In this document: positions 1-12,200 of the stretch, piece after piece
How the letters are laid out: every line of letters starts with the position of its first letter
Position numbering within the stretch: the first letter of the stretch is position 1
From: Symbiodinium natans
Lineage: Eukaryota > Sar > Dinophyceae > Suessiales > Symbiodiniaceae
DNA length: 64,000 nucleotides
Direction: 5' to 3'
Assembly (NCBI GenBank): GCA_905221605.1
Contig: CAJNDS010002327.1
Span: 297,997-361,996 of the forward strand
Position numbers and translations under genes: made by a program
Notes under the pieces: generated by a model
Told to the model about the DNA's origin: nothing
Database searches by the model: none
The model's input: only the letters and a program-made list of their open reading frames with translations

Positions 1-38
1 TAAGTGACCCATGGGTGACTGATCTCCAGAACTGTCGG

Positions 39-645
39 TCAAAGCCGGTGCAGGGGAGTCATGGGCGAGGAGGATTCAGCGATGAAGATGTCGTTGTAAG
101 CTGCTTGAGTTTGGTACCGCGTCGGCGGTAGGATAATTTGCCGGTCAAGTGTAATGGACCTTCGTATCGTCCGAGCTGAATCTCTCAATGCCTTCGGCTT
201 GTCCGCAAGATTTGTGGCTTTTGCTTCCTGTGCTGTCAATCGAAGTGGTGCTCTCACTTGGGGTCTGGACATCACCCGCGGGTTCGACAGCTGCTCAGCT
301 CTCGTTCGCAGTCTCGTCGCATGCCGCGTCTTGTCCGCACATGTGGAGCAGATGTGCCACGCCTTGTAGCCAGCATTAGCCAGCAGAAAAGTCAACTGTG
401 GCTTCAGCACGACCTCCGCCAAATGTGAAGTCTGTGTGCATGATCCTGGTTTTCATTGGCCTTGGCTTGCCTCTGTGCTTTCGCATGCGGCCTGCTTTAC
501 AATCTATGTGCCAGCCCTGAGTCAACCTCCGCTCGAATCTGCTCGACCGAAGCCGAAGCATTGGAGTGACATGCGTGAGTTCCTGAAGTACTCGTGTGAC
601 ATGCACGGCATTTTGGTAGATTTGTGAAGCGACAATCGTACCCAA
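39..645 (-). CDS. unrecognised open segment, possibly a broken gene
   Basis: Two overlapping minus-strand open frames (376-645, then 39-422) could form one coding segment if a frame change lies near 376-422. The downstream frame has a basic, Arg/Thr-rich composition and a short Cys-x-x-Cys stretch (HICSTCADKTRHATRL). The upstream frame is also basic. I recognise no domain. A fragment of a decayed retroelement or a minus-strand exon is possible, and so is chance: plus-strand frames here are open too (154-369, 436-627). The rest of the window is almost entirely plus-strand, which argues against a real minus-strand gene. Confidence 0.2.
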
Positions 646-868
646 TCAGACTTGACCAGGAGTTTAGTGCCTATTGTAGTGAACCTGAAGCCAAATACAC
701 CGAGACATATTTACTGATGACTTCATTTGCGCGTGAGATCTATCCGTTTGCATAGCTTCCTGCCGGAGCCTTTACTAGAATGTCTCATCTGTAGGTGAAA
801 GGAATGCTACCGCCGAAAATGCTTTTCAATGTGCGCGAAATCTTAAAGGGAGTCGCTCCATGACAAAG

Positions 869-1479
869 GTTCGCGGGCCACCGATGCCCACGCGTCGAGC
901 CGGCAGTGCCGCAGCCCTTCTTGATGACGGGCGGATGATGATCATTGGTGGGTCCAGCCCTCGGTGTCGGAACAGGCTTCAGGCTTGTTGAGGCAGGTAG
1001 TCTATGCAGCTGATAGATTTTCTATCATAAGGCAAAGATTGTCATTCAGGGTGCTGGGCAAGGCTGCGCGCATCTTTAAGTTGCGCGAAAAAGCTCAACA
1101 AGGAGTCGACTGTTACGGACCAAGATAGCTACATGTTGTAACTACAGTGTTTCCCGGGCCTAATCCTTCTGCCACGTGCTGCCCGTTGCTATCGAAGAAG
1201 TGGCTTTTGTGTGCAGCAAGAAGGTACGATGAGCGTGGCATTGCAGAAGGTCTCCTGGCAAGTTGCGACATCTTCGATCCCGTAGCTGGAGCTTGGATAG
1301 AGGACATGCCCACATCCTGCCACCACTCGAACTTTTTAAGGCTTTTCGAAGCCAGCTTTCGAGCTTTCGGAGTCACAGCTTAAGACTGGAAGAACTGCAG
1401 GACGGCGCAGCGCCACTTCCGCGGTCGCGCTGGGGCCATGGCTGTGCGTCGCTGCAGGGCAAGGCTTGCACATGTGGTG
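869..1479 (+). CDS. kelch-repeat protein gene, three exons (partial)
   Basis: Three exons join in phase: 869-951, 1221-1302 and 1401-1479. The first encodes PPMPTRRAGSAAALLDDGR followed by MMIIGG. The second encodes YDERGIAEGLLASCDIFDP followed by a Gly-Ala-Trp. The third encodes RSRWGHGCASLQGK followed by a Cys-Gly. These are textbook kelch features: a di-glycine after a hydrophobic beta strand, then a Tyr/Asp segment, 'D.FDP..G.W' and 'R..HG.A.L.GK'. Kelch repeats form beta-propellers used for protein binding. The first intron starts GT. The second has a GA donor (GACATG at 1303), and the third donor also reads GA (1480). The kelch reading is firm. Gene boundaries are not visible: no start or stop is seen, and the next repeat would lie beyond the GT array. 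Confidence 0.75.
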
Positions 1480-1492
1480 GACTAGTGCATGA

Positions 1493-1958
<466 letters not shown>

Positions 1959-1959
1959 A

Positions 1960-2360
1960 ATGAGAGTGCATGAGAGGTGAGAGAGAGACAGGCAGAGAGA
2001 GCGAGAGGGAGAGGGAGACCACCCAGATGGACAGCAATGAGGAGGGAGAAGTCGCAAATGGGCTGTTCGAGGGGATCGTCGAGACGGGAGCGACGGACTG
2101 CTACCTCGAGGATGATGAGAGTGAAGGGGGGGGACTAACGACCGATAGTGAGGGCAGTGGTGAAACCGACCACTCGACGGGGTGCTGTTAAGACAGGGGT
2201 ACCACTCGTTTTCTGTGGGGCTCTGTTGAAAACCGACGGGGCCCGAGCAAACCGGACACAGACCCACTTGGCCGTCGCGGCCGGGTTCCTCCTCCGGGCA
2301 GGGACTCCTAAGTGCAGAGAAGAAGAGAAGAAGACATCAAATTTTTCTGGCCTGGCTAAT
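1960..2360 (+). other. no clear gene; acidic open segment
   Basis: After the GT array comes a GA-rich tract, then a plus-strand open stretch ending in a stop near 2189. Its translation is acidic (MDSNEEGEVANGLFEGIVE, then Asp/Glu/Ser/Gly-rich). The composition resembles a disordered protein tail. No motif, splice site or neighbour ties it to a gene, so it is recorded only as a possibility. Confidence 0.25.
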
Positions 2361-2489
2361 TGGGGATGAAGTCCTGTGAACCCCGACCCCGACTGCGCGT
2401 GCTATCGAAAGGGGGCCATCGAGAGGCACTGAACTCGAAGCCCCAGTTTCTACCTCAAAGCGGACCGTGAAACACGCGGTAACCGCAAC

Positions 2490-3160
2490 AAGCGAGACAT
2501 CGGACTTCGCGCGCGCCTGGGCGCGGCCTCCTTCGGGGGGTGCCAAGCGTGCAGAGAGAGAGAGAGAGAGAGAGAGAGACATCAGGCTGACCTTCGGGAC
2601 TCGCGCGCCCCTAGGGGCAGCCTTCCCTTCGCGGGGGGCTAAGCGTGCGGGAGAGAGAGCGAGAGGAAGAGACATAGAGAGCTGGGGAGCAATCGGCATG
2701 GGGGGAGCGGGGGCGGCAAACCACTGACTGCACACGGGCACCTTCCGCAGCTCACCTAACAGCCCCAAATATAGGGGCGGACGACGCACGGGGGTCCGCC
2801 CCCACGCCCCAGAAAGAAAGAAAAATAGACATAGAGAGCAACCCGTGGAGACACAGAGTACAGGTGTCACTCTTGGGGACAAGCAGGTGACAGCACCAAC
2901 GCTCGAGCAATAGTCTCACAACAAGAACGAACTCGGGCGCGCTTGTGCGCGGAGGGCTCCGAGGGGGCTCCTTCAAGCCCAGAAGAAGAAGAAAAAGAAG
3001 AAGAAGAAGATATAGAGAGCTAGCGCTGTTCCCCCCACTTTTTCGACCAAAGTGTCGCTATGAGACTTCGTGTGCGGGGTACGGGGACACCTGCCTGTCC
3101 TCCAAAGCCCTGCACAGAGAAGAAGAAAAAGAGAAGAAAGAGGAAAAATCGGTAGGAATG
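2490..3160. repeat. cluster of G/C double-hairpin modules with purine tails
   Basis: Several related 40-70 bp modules occur near 2497-2560, 2585-2665, 2775-2815 and 2930-2990. Each has one or two short G/C stems, for example CCTCCTTCGGGGGG with a TTCG loop, GCCCCTAGGGGC, and GGGGGTCCGCCCCC. Each is followed by a purine tract of GA or GAA repeats. A second cluster of the same kind lies at 13010-14140. The arrangement recalls the double-hairpin elements known from some organellar genomes, but I infer the likeness from structure only. Confidence 0.7.
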
Positions 3161-3259
3161 CGCCTCCGGCTTGAGCCATGGGCAGCATCTGTCTACAATG
3201 CAGCTGTGCCATCATATTTACACAAGTTGTTTTTTCGCTTCAGGATCTGAGGCTGCTAC

Positions 3260-4110
3260 TAGAGCATTCATGCGGGAAAAGCTCAATGATTGGTTGAACG
3301 AAGGATTTTAATAAGGAATTCTCTTCTCCAAGACGCGGGAGTTTATGATTAATTTCGTACACACGCATACACTATTATTAATATTATTACGAGAATATAA
3401 TGCATGCGTGTTGTCCGTTCACACGGTATAATTAATAATATAATATGGGCGTACACGCATTCATTTATAATTAGTATAATTTTGTAACAAAGTGAAACGA
3501 ATTAGCGAACGAATCCTCCAAAATGAAGCAAAAGTTATAGATTACTAGTATATTTTATTAGGGGAACAGCATTAATATTAATGACCCCTACAAATATATT
3601 ATAACGCACTCGCTTCTCTTTGAAATGCATTTTTGCTATTTTAATTGGGGGTGTCTTGCGCTCACCATTTCATTTATAATTTTATTACCATGTGAGCGCA
3701 TAATATAATATAAAGAGCGCTCCCTTATTAGCTTATGAAATTAGGGGAACGAACTCACTTTATTCTTTCGTTTATAATTCAAGCCTTTTATCTCTTCATT
3801 CTCTACAGCATTTATTAGTAATTGAGATCTCTTTTATCTTTCTTCTAATTATGGTTCATACGCGCGTCCATTTAATAATCCAAGAAGAGAACTACACACA
3901 GGACATTATGATTATAACGTAGAGAAAGCACTCTTTGTAATGGCCGCCCGAAGTGTACCGAAGATTCATTCTATCTTGTGGTCACTACGCCGAAACAGAG
4001 GAACGAAAACATGATTATAATTTTACAAGCGCGTACACACGATAATAATTATTACGCGCATTCGTTCGTACATTTAATAATTTATAATCTTGTGGATTTT
4101 GAGAGGGGTT
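3260..4110. other. AT-rich island, no gene seen
   Basis: Base composition changes sharply here. The DNA becomes strongly AT-rich with repeated TAATAT, ATTATT and TTTATAAT strings, interrupted by short GCGTACACACG-like pieces. No credible open frame is present. It could be an insertion, an organelle-derived fragment or a decayed transposon. I see no terminal repeats that settle this. Confidence 0.7.
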
Positions 4111-4498
4111 CTTTACTTCGGTGGGCAATGACAGATTCATCAGTAGTTACTTTCTCCTACAGGAGTGGTACACTTGTATTTGATTTCGAACTCACATCAT
4201 TCCGGAGCTTTACGAGTGTCCCATCTGGAAACAATACCCGCCTGCCGCGTACGTCGTGGCCAGACAGCCCAAACACGACGCACAAAGCCCGACAGAACGA
4301 AGACAGAGAGCACCTTGCCTGCGCTGCGGGACGTGGTGTGCGCCTGCGCGCATGTGTGAGTGCACGCGGACGAGCCACCCCGCGCGTGTGCGCATTCGTG
4401 TGCACACGTGTGCGCACGTGTGCGCGCATGCGCGCGTAAGTGTGCGCGCATGCATTCATGCGCGTACATGCGCGGTTTTTTCGAGCGAGCGTGCATGC

Positions 4499-4627
4499 TC
4501 GGTGGGCGGGTCGGGTGGGCGGGTCGGGTGGGCGGGTCGGGTGGGCGGTCGGGTGGGCGGGTCGGGTGGGCGGGTCGGGTGGGCGGGTCGGGTGGGCGGG
4601 TCGGGTGGGCGGGTCGGGTGGGCGGGT
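4499..4627. repeat. 13-bp G-rich minisatellite (GGTGGGCGGGTCG)
   Basis: About ten tandem copies of a 13-bp unit, one of them shortened by one base (near 4546-4552). Each unit carries three G-runs, so the plus strand could fold into G-quadruplexes. It is flanked on both sides by alternating purine-pyrimidine CG/TG stretches (about 4340-4490 and 4628-4680). Confidence 0.95.
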
Positions 4628-4679
4628 GTGTGCGCGCGCGCACGCGTGCGCGCGTGCGCGTGCGCGCGCGCGGATGTGT

Positions 4680-5060
4680 GTGTGAGTGTGTGTGTGTGTG
4701 TTTGTTTGTTTGTTTGCTTGCTTGTGTGCTTGTTTGTTTGTTTGTGTGTTTGTGTGTTTGTGTGTTTGCGTGTTTGTGTGCTTGTGTGCTTGTGTGCTTG
4801 TGTGCTTGTGTGCTTGTGTGCTTGTGTGCTTGTGTGCTTGTGTGCTTGTGTGCTTGTGTGTTTGTGTGCTTGGTGTGGTTGGTGTGTTTGGTGTGTTTGT
4901 GTGCTTGGTGTGTTTGGTGTGTTTGGTGTGTTTGTGGGTCTGTGTGTCTGTGTGTCTGTGTCTGTGTGTCTGCGTGTCTGTGTGTGTCAGTGTGTCTGTG
5001 TGTCTATGTGTGTCAGTGTTTCTGTGCGTCTGCGTGTCTGTGTGCATCTGTGCGTGACAG
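4680..5060. repeat. degenerate TG-rich tandem repeats
   Basis: Successive blocks of related units: TTTG, then TGTGCTTG (8 bp, about 4780-4860), then GGTGTGTTTG, then TGTGTCTG. Translations across it are Val/Cys repeats and are not coding. From about 5060 to 6250 I see no supportable gene. Confidence 0.93.
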
Positions 5061-6249
5061 TGAGATTGACCGTAAGATGCCTTGCACACACATGAGCAAC
5101 GAAGCAAGATACAGCGCAGTTTGCAGGTCTACGTTGTCGGTGGATGTTCGTTGCAGCTGGATGCACCGTCACAGGAGGCCGTCCCTTTAGTGTCCCTTTG
5201 CTGCTGGCACAACATCTAGAAATAGCTTGTGTCCGGCCGTGGAGTGTAAACAGGCTGACAAAGTACCACGTGCTGGCTGTACCTCGTTGTGTTGTATTCA
5301 GAAGCGCTCACGAAGCGTTCTGTTTGGTACTGTTGAGCATGTGCACAAACAAATCATACAATGCTTCATTTGCATGGCGTGCTGGTGTCAGCGGAAGATC
5401 CGCAAACAGCATGAAAATGTGTGAAGGGACTTAGTTTTGGGAAATCTTTTCACCCTTGCGCCAACCAAGAGGCGCGCAGAGTTTGGCTAAGATTTGCCAG
5501 AAATCGGCATTTCCATAAACAATACTTCAAATCAGCACCCAATTCCAAATGTCGTGATCCACTGATACAGTACCAGTGACGTTTCGTGTGCAGTCCTTCA
5601 TGGAGACGTTGCGGCAGTGTGACATCTACCTTCCCAAGGAGAATCGGTGTCCACCCTAAGTCCTGGGAACATGTTGGAGCTTGGCCATTGCAGACCTGTG
5701 TAAGGCGAGAATAATTTTGTGTTTGGGCCTGAGGTGGATACCAACAGCCCCCCTGCAGATCGCGAGATCTGGAACTCGAGTGGTTGCCCTAGGCTGGATC
5801 CCAAAACTGCGAGCAAGCACTGACAGTCATTAATGGGTCATTAAGAAGGATCCTTTTCAAAGGCAGAGGGCTTGCTTGAAAATTCGTAGGTTCCAGAGTG
5901 CTGACAGCTATTGGTGGCTGCGATGATGTTTTTGGCCGCGCCGAGACGCAGCCCACGGCCCGAATCTCAGAAGCCTGCCCACCCGGCACATACCGATAGT
6001 TGAGGGAGAACGTTTTTTCTTGTAGCTGGCCAATTTGGCTTTCGTTTTTTGCTGCGATTGAAGCTGTAGGTGGAGCTTTACGATGTCGAGAACCAGCACT
6101 GGTCAGTTCTTCAACACAGGCTGACCCATCCCAGGCGGAGTTGCCTCTGTGGTATAACTCTCCAGTTCCTAAGTTCCTGCTAGAACATATGTAAATATGT
6201 AACATCAAGTTATCTCATGTCCGTTTGTGGCTGGTTTGCGGCGTGTCCC

Positions 6250-9200
6250 TCTTGCAAGGACGTGCTGCCACGTGTCAGCATGTCAGGTTTGTCAGTTGAG
6301 CTTGCTCGGTCCGGCTCAGCATTTGGCTTGCGCACGTAGCGATCGCAGCGAAGTGGGCTCTCTGCTGCTCCGCATCATGGATCAACAGTTAGTATGCCTG
6401 ATTTGGGCAGGGTACATCCTCCACTCTTGGTTTGTAATACGCTTGTTTTCTTGGAATGTTCGCAGAATGAAGTGCTTGAAGCGCATCCTGTGGCCGGATG
6501 TCTGTTGTTCATGATGAGGAGACTGGTAGGAGACTGATGCTTGCACTCTTCTCGTTCGTGTGGTTCCCTGAGTCTCGCTCCATCCAAGGAAGCTTCAATC
6601 ACTTGCCATGGCGCTTCCTTTCAGCACTTCGTCTGCAAATTGAAAGACCATAAAAGACCAGACTTGTTGCCTTTTTGGTGAGATCTCGGCTGCGCAGACG
6701 CAGCGAGGCCTCGAGGCCAAGTTGGATGAGTTTGTGGATGAGTTGGTCAATCAACCACCTCGCCTGCTTGGAGCTTTCGGACGGGCAAGTGCGTCGCACT
6801 CACCGAAATCTTGCCGCCATTGCCCGTCCAGCATCACAGCAAGTTGCCGCAGGAAAGTCAACGGCGAACCCGAAGACGCCTTACGATGCAATGAAGCTGG
6901 AAGACATGGAGCAGCTCGGTGCGATCAAGCTGTAAAGATCTCTGCAAAGGCAGTTTTGTGCTAACGGTCAGCGTTGCAGGAGTCCTGTGTGCTACAGTTG
7001 TGCCACCAATTCGCAGTGAGCTGCGCAGTTCCATGTATCAAGCTTAGCATTTCAGGTCCACACGCAGCACAGCTGCCGATGAAACTGATGTCTCGCACGA
7101 GGAGATCACGCCAACGCGAAGACACATGGCCAAGCAGAAGTCCAGAACATCTCAAAGCGCCAACAACTGTTTTTGTTTGCCTCAGTGTGCCGATATGGAG
7201 TTCCAGTGTAGGGAGTAATGGGTTTTATATAGACTTCTGATTCCGCGCGGGATGCCAGTGCAGACAGTGGTTCTCGCTCGATGCCTGCTTGCGTGGACGA
7301 AAATCGTGCTCTCCTTTGGCCCGGCATGCCTGCCGGGTATTTGGGTGCTCCTGAAACATCCTGAAACGTGGTTTCCACCAGCTTTCGAAGAGGATGCCAA
7401 ATCGCGCTCTTGCCTTGATCCCGCGAACGTTCTGTGCTCGAAATCGTGCTCCTGCCTCGGTCCCATCCGCTTTTTGCAGCTTGCATCGCTCCGTGTCGCA
7501 CGAAAACGTGGCAAGCGCCATCTCTCACTGTTCGGGGTCGTCTATGCTGGCATAATCTTTCGGGGAGGCTCAGAAGGTGGCTGATTCGCGATCGATTCCC
7601 GATCAACGGACCTTTTGCTGTTGCGAGGTGATCGAAGGTTTCAGCGAGAACAGAGGATACGACCAAGGGTAGATGGTGACCTGTTCAGTGAATCAGGCAC
7701 TTGCACGTTCCAGAACTAATCTCGGTTACATAGGAGCTGAAGTCCGAAGCTACTCGTACTTCTAGTCACTGCATGCTGTTGACAGCTTTGTGGTGTGGAG
7801 TCGCTCTTCGCCGAGGCCGCTCGGATACATCACTTTCTGATTCGCCTCGCACTCCCTGGCGCAATCTCATGCCCATGAAGGCTCACTGACATGCTGTTTG
7901 CAAGCTTCGACTTATCTTTTTTATCTTTGGAGGGTGGTTTGCAGACCTGCTCGGAGTGAGCATTGCGTGCTTTTGTCTGCAGGTACCCGTCCCTGCAGCA
8001 TGCTGGAAGGACGCAGCTGCAACGAAATACAAACGAAAGTGATGTCGTGTTGCCCTGTGTCTGACACCCCCTCCCCCGCCCGCCCCCCGCAGAAGAGGAG
8101 GCAACTGCAACAGCTGCCCAGTGCTTGATTTAGGCAGTGATGGCTCCTTTGAATCTCAAGGATCCTCAACCCATGTCGAGCCAGGGCAAAGTACGTCAAG
8201 ATGCATCACAATACTGAAAACAGGCGAAAGGCGCCAGAAGTCGACGCATCTTGACGCCAGCTTGGAGCCGTCGTTGTTCTTGCATCCCAATACTCAGAGA
8301 GCGAGCTGCTGCGAAGGAGATCCGTGCTCCGTCCCCGTCGTCCCCAATGCACGTGACCACTGGACATACTGGACCCAAGAGCGCTGAAGTCAGCACGGAT
8401 GCAACGCGGGAGTCAGCTGCTAAGTACATTGTGAAAGCACCGTGCACTCTTGCTCACAGTGAAACATGAAGCTGCTCTTCTGACCAGGTCTGAGCAGAGG
8501 TGTAAAGTGTGTAAGGTTTGGCTAATATGTGATCTTGGGCCGTGAGGCACTGCGTCAGCTCCGGCCTGCCAGCTCTGGCGGCGTGGGCGGCTTCCGAGGC
8601 GAGTCAAGATCAGACCGTTCGTGTCAACGCATCGTAGTATTTCCAAGTTATCTTTGTCAGTTTCCACAGAGGGCATACATGCCAAGTCTTTGAATGGTTT
8701 TGAATGCATTGAATGCCTTTCCGGTGACTGGGTGACGGGGGTTATAGTGAAACATCGAGCATTTTGTGGCTTTTGACATCACGTATTCTCTCAATGGGTT
8801 GGGCCATCCTGGAATTTGCAAGGAAAACCCTATGCCGGCTAGAAACAAAGGCTTTGCCAGCAAGAGCATAAAATCCATCATTTTGGTGAGGTTCCCCCCC
8901 AAACTAGAGGCGGCGGCCCGAAAACGGAACCGAACCCATAAGAGTTCGGGTTCAGAGTTTGTTTGCTGAAAATTGCGCCCGTATGGGCTTCGAGAAGCAA
9001 AGGGCCACCTCACCCGAACCCTATGAATGCATAGAAAGAACCCTGGTCTGAAGGCCCGAAGAAACCCAAAATGACCTAAATTCCAAAGCTTATGCGCGCG
9101 AGCAAGGTGCTGGAGTGAGAACATGAGTGTGGGTTTTATGAACGGACGAGTGAGTGAATAGGGGGGGCGAGAGGCGAGTCAGCGTGACAGGGGAAAATGG

Positions 9201-12200
9201 GGTCTTGGGACGGGTTTCCTTCCGAGTTCCAGGGGAGCCGAGCCCATAGATAGAACATGTTATATTTCATCTATGGGTTCGGCCATTCCTGAGGCACATG
9301 ATGTCTGTGGCTTGTGGCCGCAGTACTGTGACACTTGGTACAGCCACCGAACGCGCTGTTATCGTGTTGCCTCGAGCTGTGAGCTGCCCAGGCGCGAGCT
9401 GGCCGATTCACCTGCTTGAGCACCACCCCAGAAGTAAGGCGGGACATATGGCAGAGCTGCCAATCACAGGCACAAGTCAGTCACAAGTCACAAGTTCACG
9501 TTGTGTACATGTCTTGCTCGTGCTTGCAGGCCTGCTCCGTTCTCTCCGACCACTTCCACTCCGTCCTGGCACCTCGGCAAAAACTTTCGAACGCTCAGCG
9601 CTCAATCTGGCTTGGAAGTACAGTGTGGTACTTTCCGGCATGCTTGGAGTCACCTTTGGAGTGAACCGTTCAACCATCTCAGTCATTGTCGTTGCCCCTC
9701 CGTTGGAGCTTAAATCAGTACGAAGCAGTACGAAGCAGTACGAAGCAATACGAAGCAGCAAGACAAAACAATAGGAAGTGCGTTTCTTGAGGCCTGTGCC
9801 CCCGCCGTTTGATGCCCCAACGTTGCCGCCTGGACTCGAGAGGCCTGGGCTTTCAGAAGCCAAATTGCCCTCTCGACGGAAGGGATGTGCGCGACTGTGT
9901 GTGCGCACCGGCACGATACGGAGAAGATTGATTAGCATGGCACCTGCGTAATGGTGACATGCACAAATCGAGAAATGTACCAAGTGTTTTGGAGATAATG
10001 CCCGGGCGCATCTGGGCGTCATCTCCGCCATGATTCACAAATAAGAGTGCAATGATTTTCTCAGCGTGCATTGCCCAATGAAGGCCGCACCACTCGAAGA
10101 TACCCTCTAACAACATCCCACCGCGACTTTGTTTCATAAAGGTTTTCGGCATAAAAGCAAATGATTGACGTAGAAAAACGCTGATGGGGTTTGCCATCCG
10201 TGACGCTACCGCTCGTGCGCAAAAGCATTTTGCCAGAACAACTTGCGACCATTGTGTGCCGTGAACCACTGCCACAGCTTACCCAGAGACCATGCTGCCA
10301 GTCGAACGAGTGCTTCAAAAATAGGTCATGATGTTTCACTCCACGGCCTTGTCAGAACAGGCCGATGCCGCCGATGCCCCCACCGCCCCAGGCAGTCTGC
10401 AAAGGGCGCAAGCGTGTCACCGGTGTCTTCAACGGGTGAATTCGTGATGCTTTCCAGTTCGCTACGGTTGTGGAGGCTTCAAGCCTCTGGCTCTGCCTAG
10501 CCCGTGAAGATGTGGAAATATGTGGAAGGGTTTGGGTTCGGGAACTCTGGCACCATAGGCTCCAGCTAGAGTGGCATCGAAGGTGCAGAGTGCTTCACGA
10601 GCACCTTCAAACCTGCTTCGTCTCTCCGACTCCTGTCATAGACATCTCTTCATTCTGAGAATATGATAGAATATGCCTGATCTAGGCATGTCCTGGCAAG
10701 TTCTGCGAGATTTTTCTTGGGAACAGGTGTTTGGGCGGAATATCTGCAGCCTTCTGAGGTCCAACGTCGATCGGTCTCCAATGTTGGTCGATCTCAGTTT
10801 GTCTTAGCGCTTCCTTAGCAAAAAGGATGTCGAACCGTGCAGGTCGCCGGCGACCGCCTCGAAGCCGGGCTCGCGCCGCGCCGTCGCGCAGGCCCGGTTG
10901 GTGAGCATGAGCATGACAAGGCTGCGGGGTTGTGTGCTGTGTGTGCTACATTGTTTCAGGAAAAGGCGGACAGCTTCTGTGTCGATTCGTCTTTGCTGGC
11001 TTTGATGCCTGCCGCCATGCAGCTTGGCTTCTGGCATCTGGAAGCCAGCTCTTTTTTGCTTCCCCCCTAACTTGCAAATCATGGACGATGATCAATTGCT
11101 GTTCAGCTTGGGCTTCCGCGGGCTTTCGCCGGAAAGTCTATTTTTTTGTGTTATTATAGCTATTTCCCCAACCAGCAATGCTTGGCTGGGGTCCTTTCCC
11201 TAGAAGAAAAAACGTGCTTGGTGGGACGGGTGAAACGTTGCTCCACAGTTAGGATGCAGGCGTGCAAATCTTTATGTCAATGCTGTTGGGGGTCTTCGCC
11301 GCTACGAAGTGGCAGAAGATGTCGATGTCTTTTTCGGTAGGCAAGCAATGCTCTGATTCCCCTGAGTTTGAATGTAGAGCACATTTATTTCCTCATGTCG
11401 CCGGTGTCCGAAACGAAACCGAAAGGAAACCTAATTTTCATGTTTTCGTTTGTTTCCTTCATTTGAAATACCTTTTCTCGCAAGCCTCTATTGTTTGCAA
11501 ACGCCTTGGAGCCAAGAAGCCTGTAAACAACCAAGAAGCCAAGCTGGAAAGTCAAGAAACCGAAGGTAGCAGTGCCCCCACAAGCCAAGAAGGCAAGCTC
11601 GCAAGTCGTGAAGGCTCCAAGCCAAGCTGTGATCTCGTTGGCTGTGTTTCAGTTTTTGCTTTGCTGTTTATATTCTTACTCTTGTTTAGATTCTTACTCT
11701 TGATTTTGATGGGTATCCGAAAGAGCTAAGCTGACTCCTTGGGTCTAGTCTGGCAGCTATGCAGCGACCAGACCTCGACGCGCACATTGGTTTTTCAGCT
11801 TGCCCAGGGCGTTTTTCTGAGTGGTTGCCTGCAAAGCGCCCAGGCAGATTTCGAGCTCGTTCCTCGTCTAATCGGGCGCAAAGGCACAGCTGCACAAAGT
11901 TCATTAGCGTCGGCGTGCCGTCCCACCCACCCCACCTGTTCAAAGCTCCTGCACATGAGTTAGACTCGAGGGACCCATGTAACCACCTAAGCTGCTGCAA
12001 AGCAGCTGTAAGGAGGGGTGGGTTCAGCGTTTTCAGTCGCGTTAATGGAAAGGTGACAGGGCTGCCCCTCCAGATTGTGCAGCAATATGCGGCAATGCGT
12101 GGAGGTTGCAACCTCCGTCCGATCTCGCATGCATGCCGAGGCTGGCAGTTTTTTGCAGTTTGCAAGCAGTTGGGCCTTTCCTTTTTTGCGATGAGGTTGT

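Noticed and set aside
4157-5190. Several 250-300 codon frames over the G-rich minisatellite and TG repeats
   Set aside because: Repeat translations with a 13-residue period matching three copies of the 13-bp unit.
6675-6935. Single continuous 86-codon frame in KH copy 1
   Set aside because: Its first half is out of frame with the homologous peptide of copy 2. The conserved peptides on both sides require splicing of 6785-6839.
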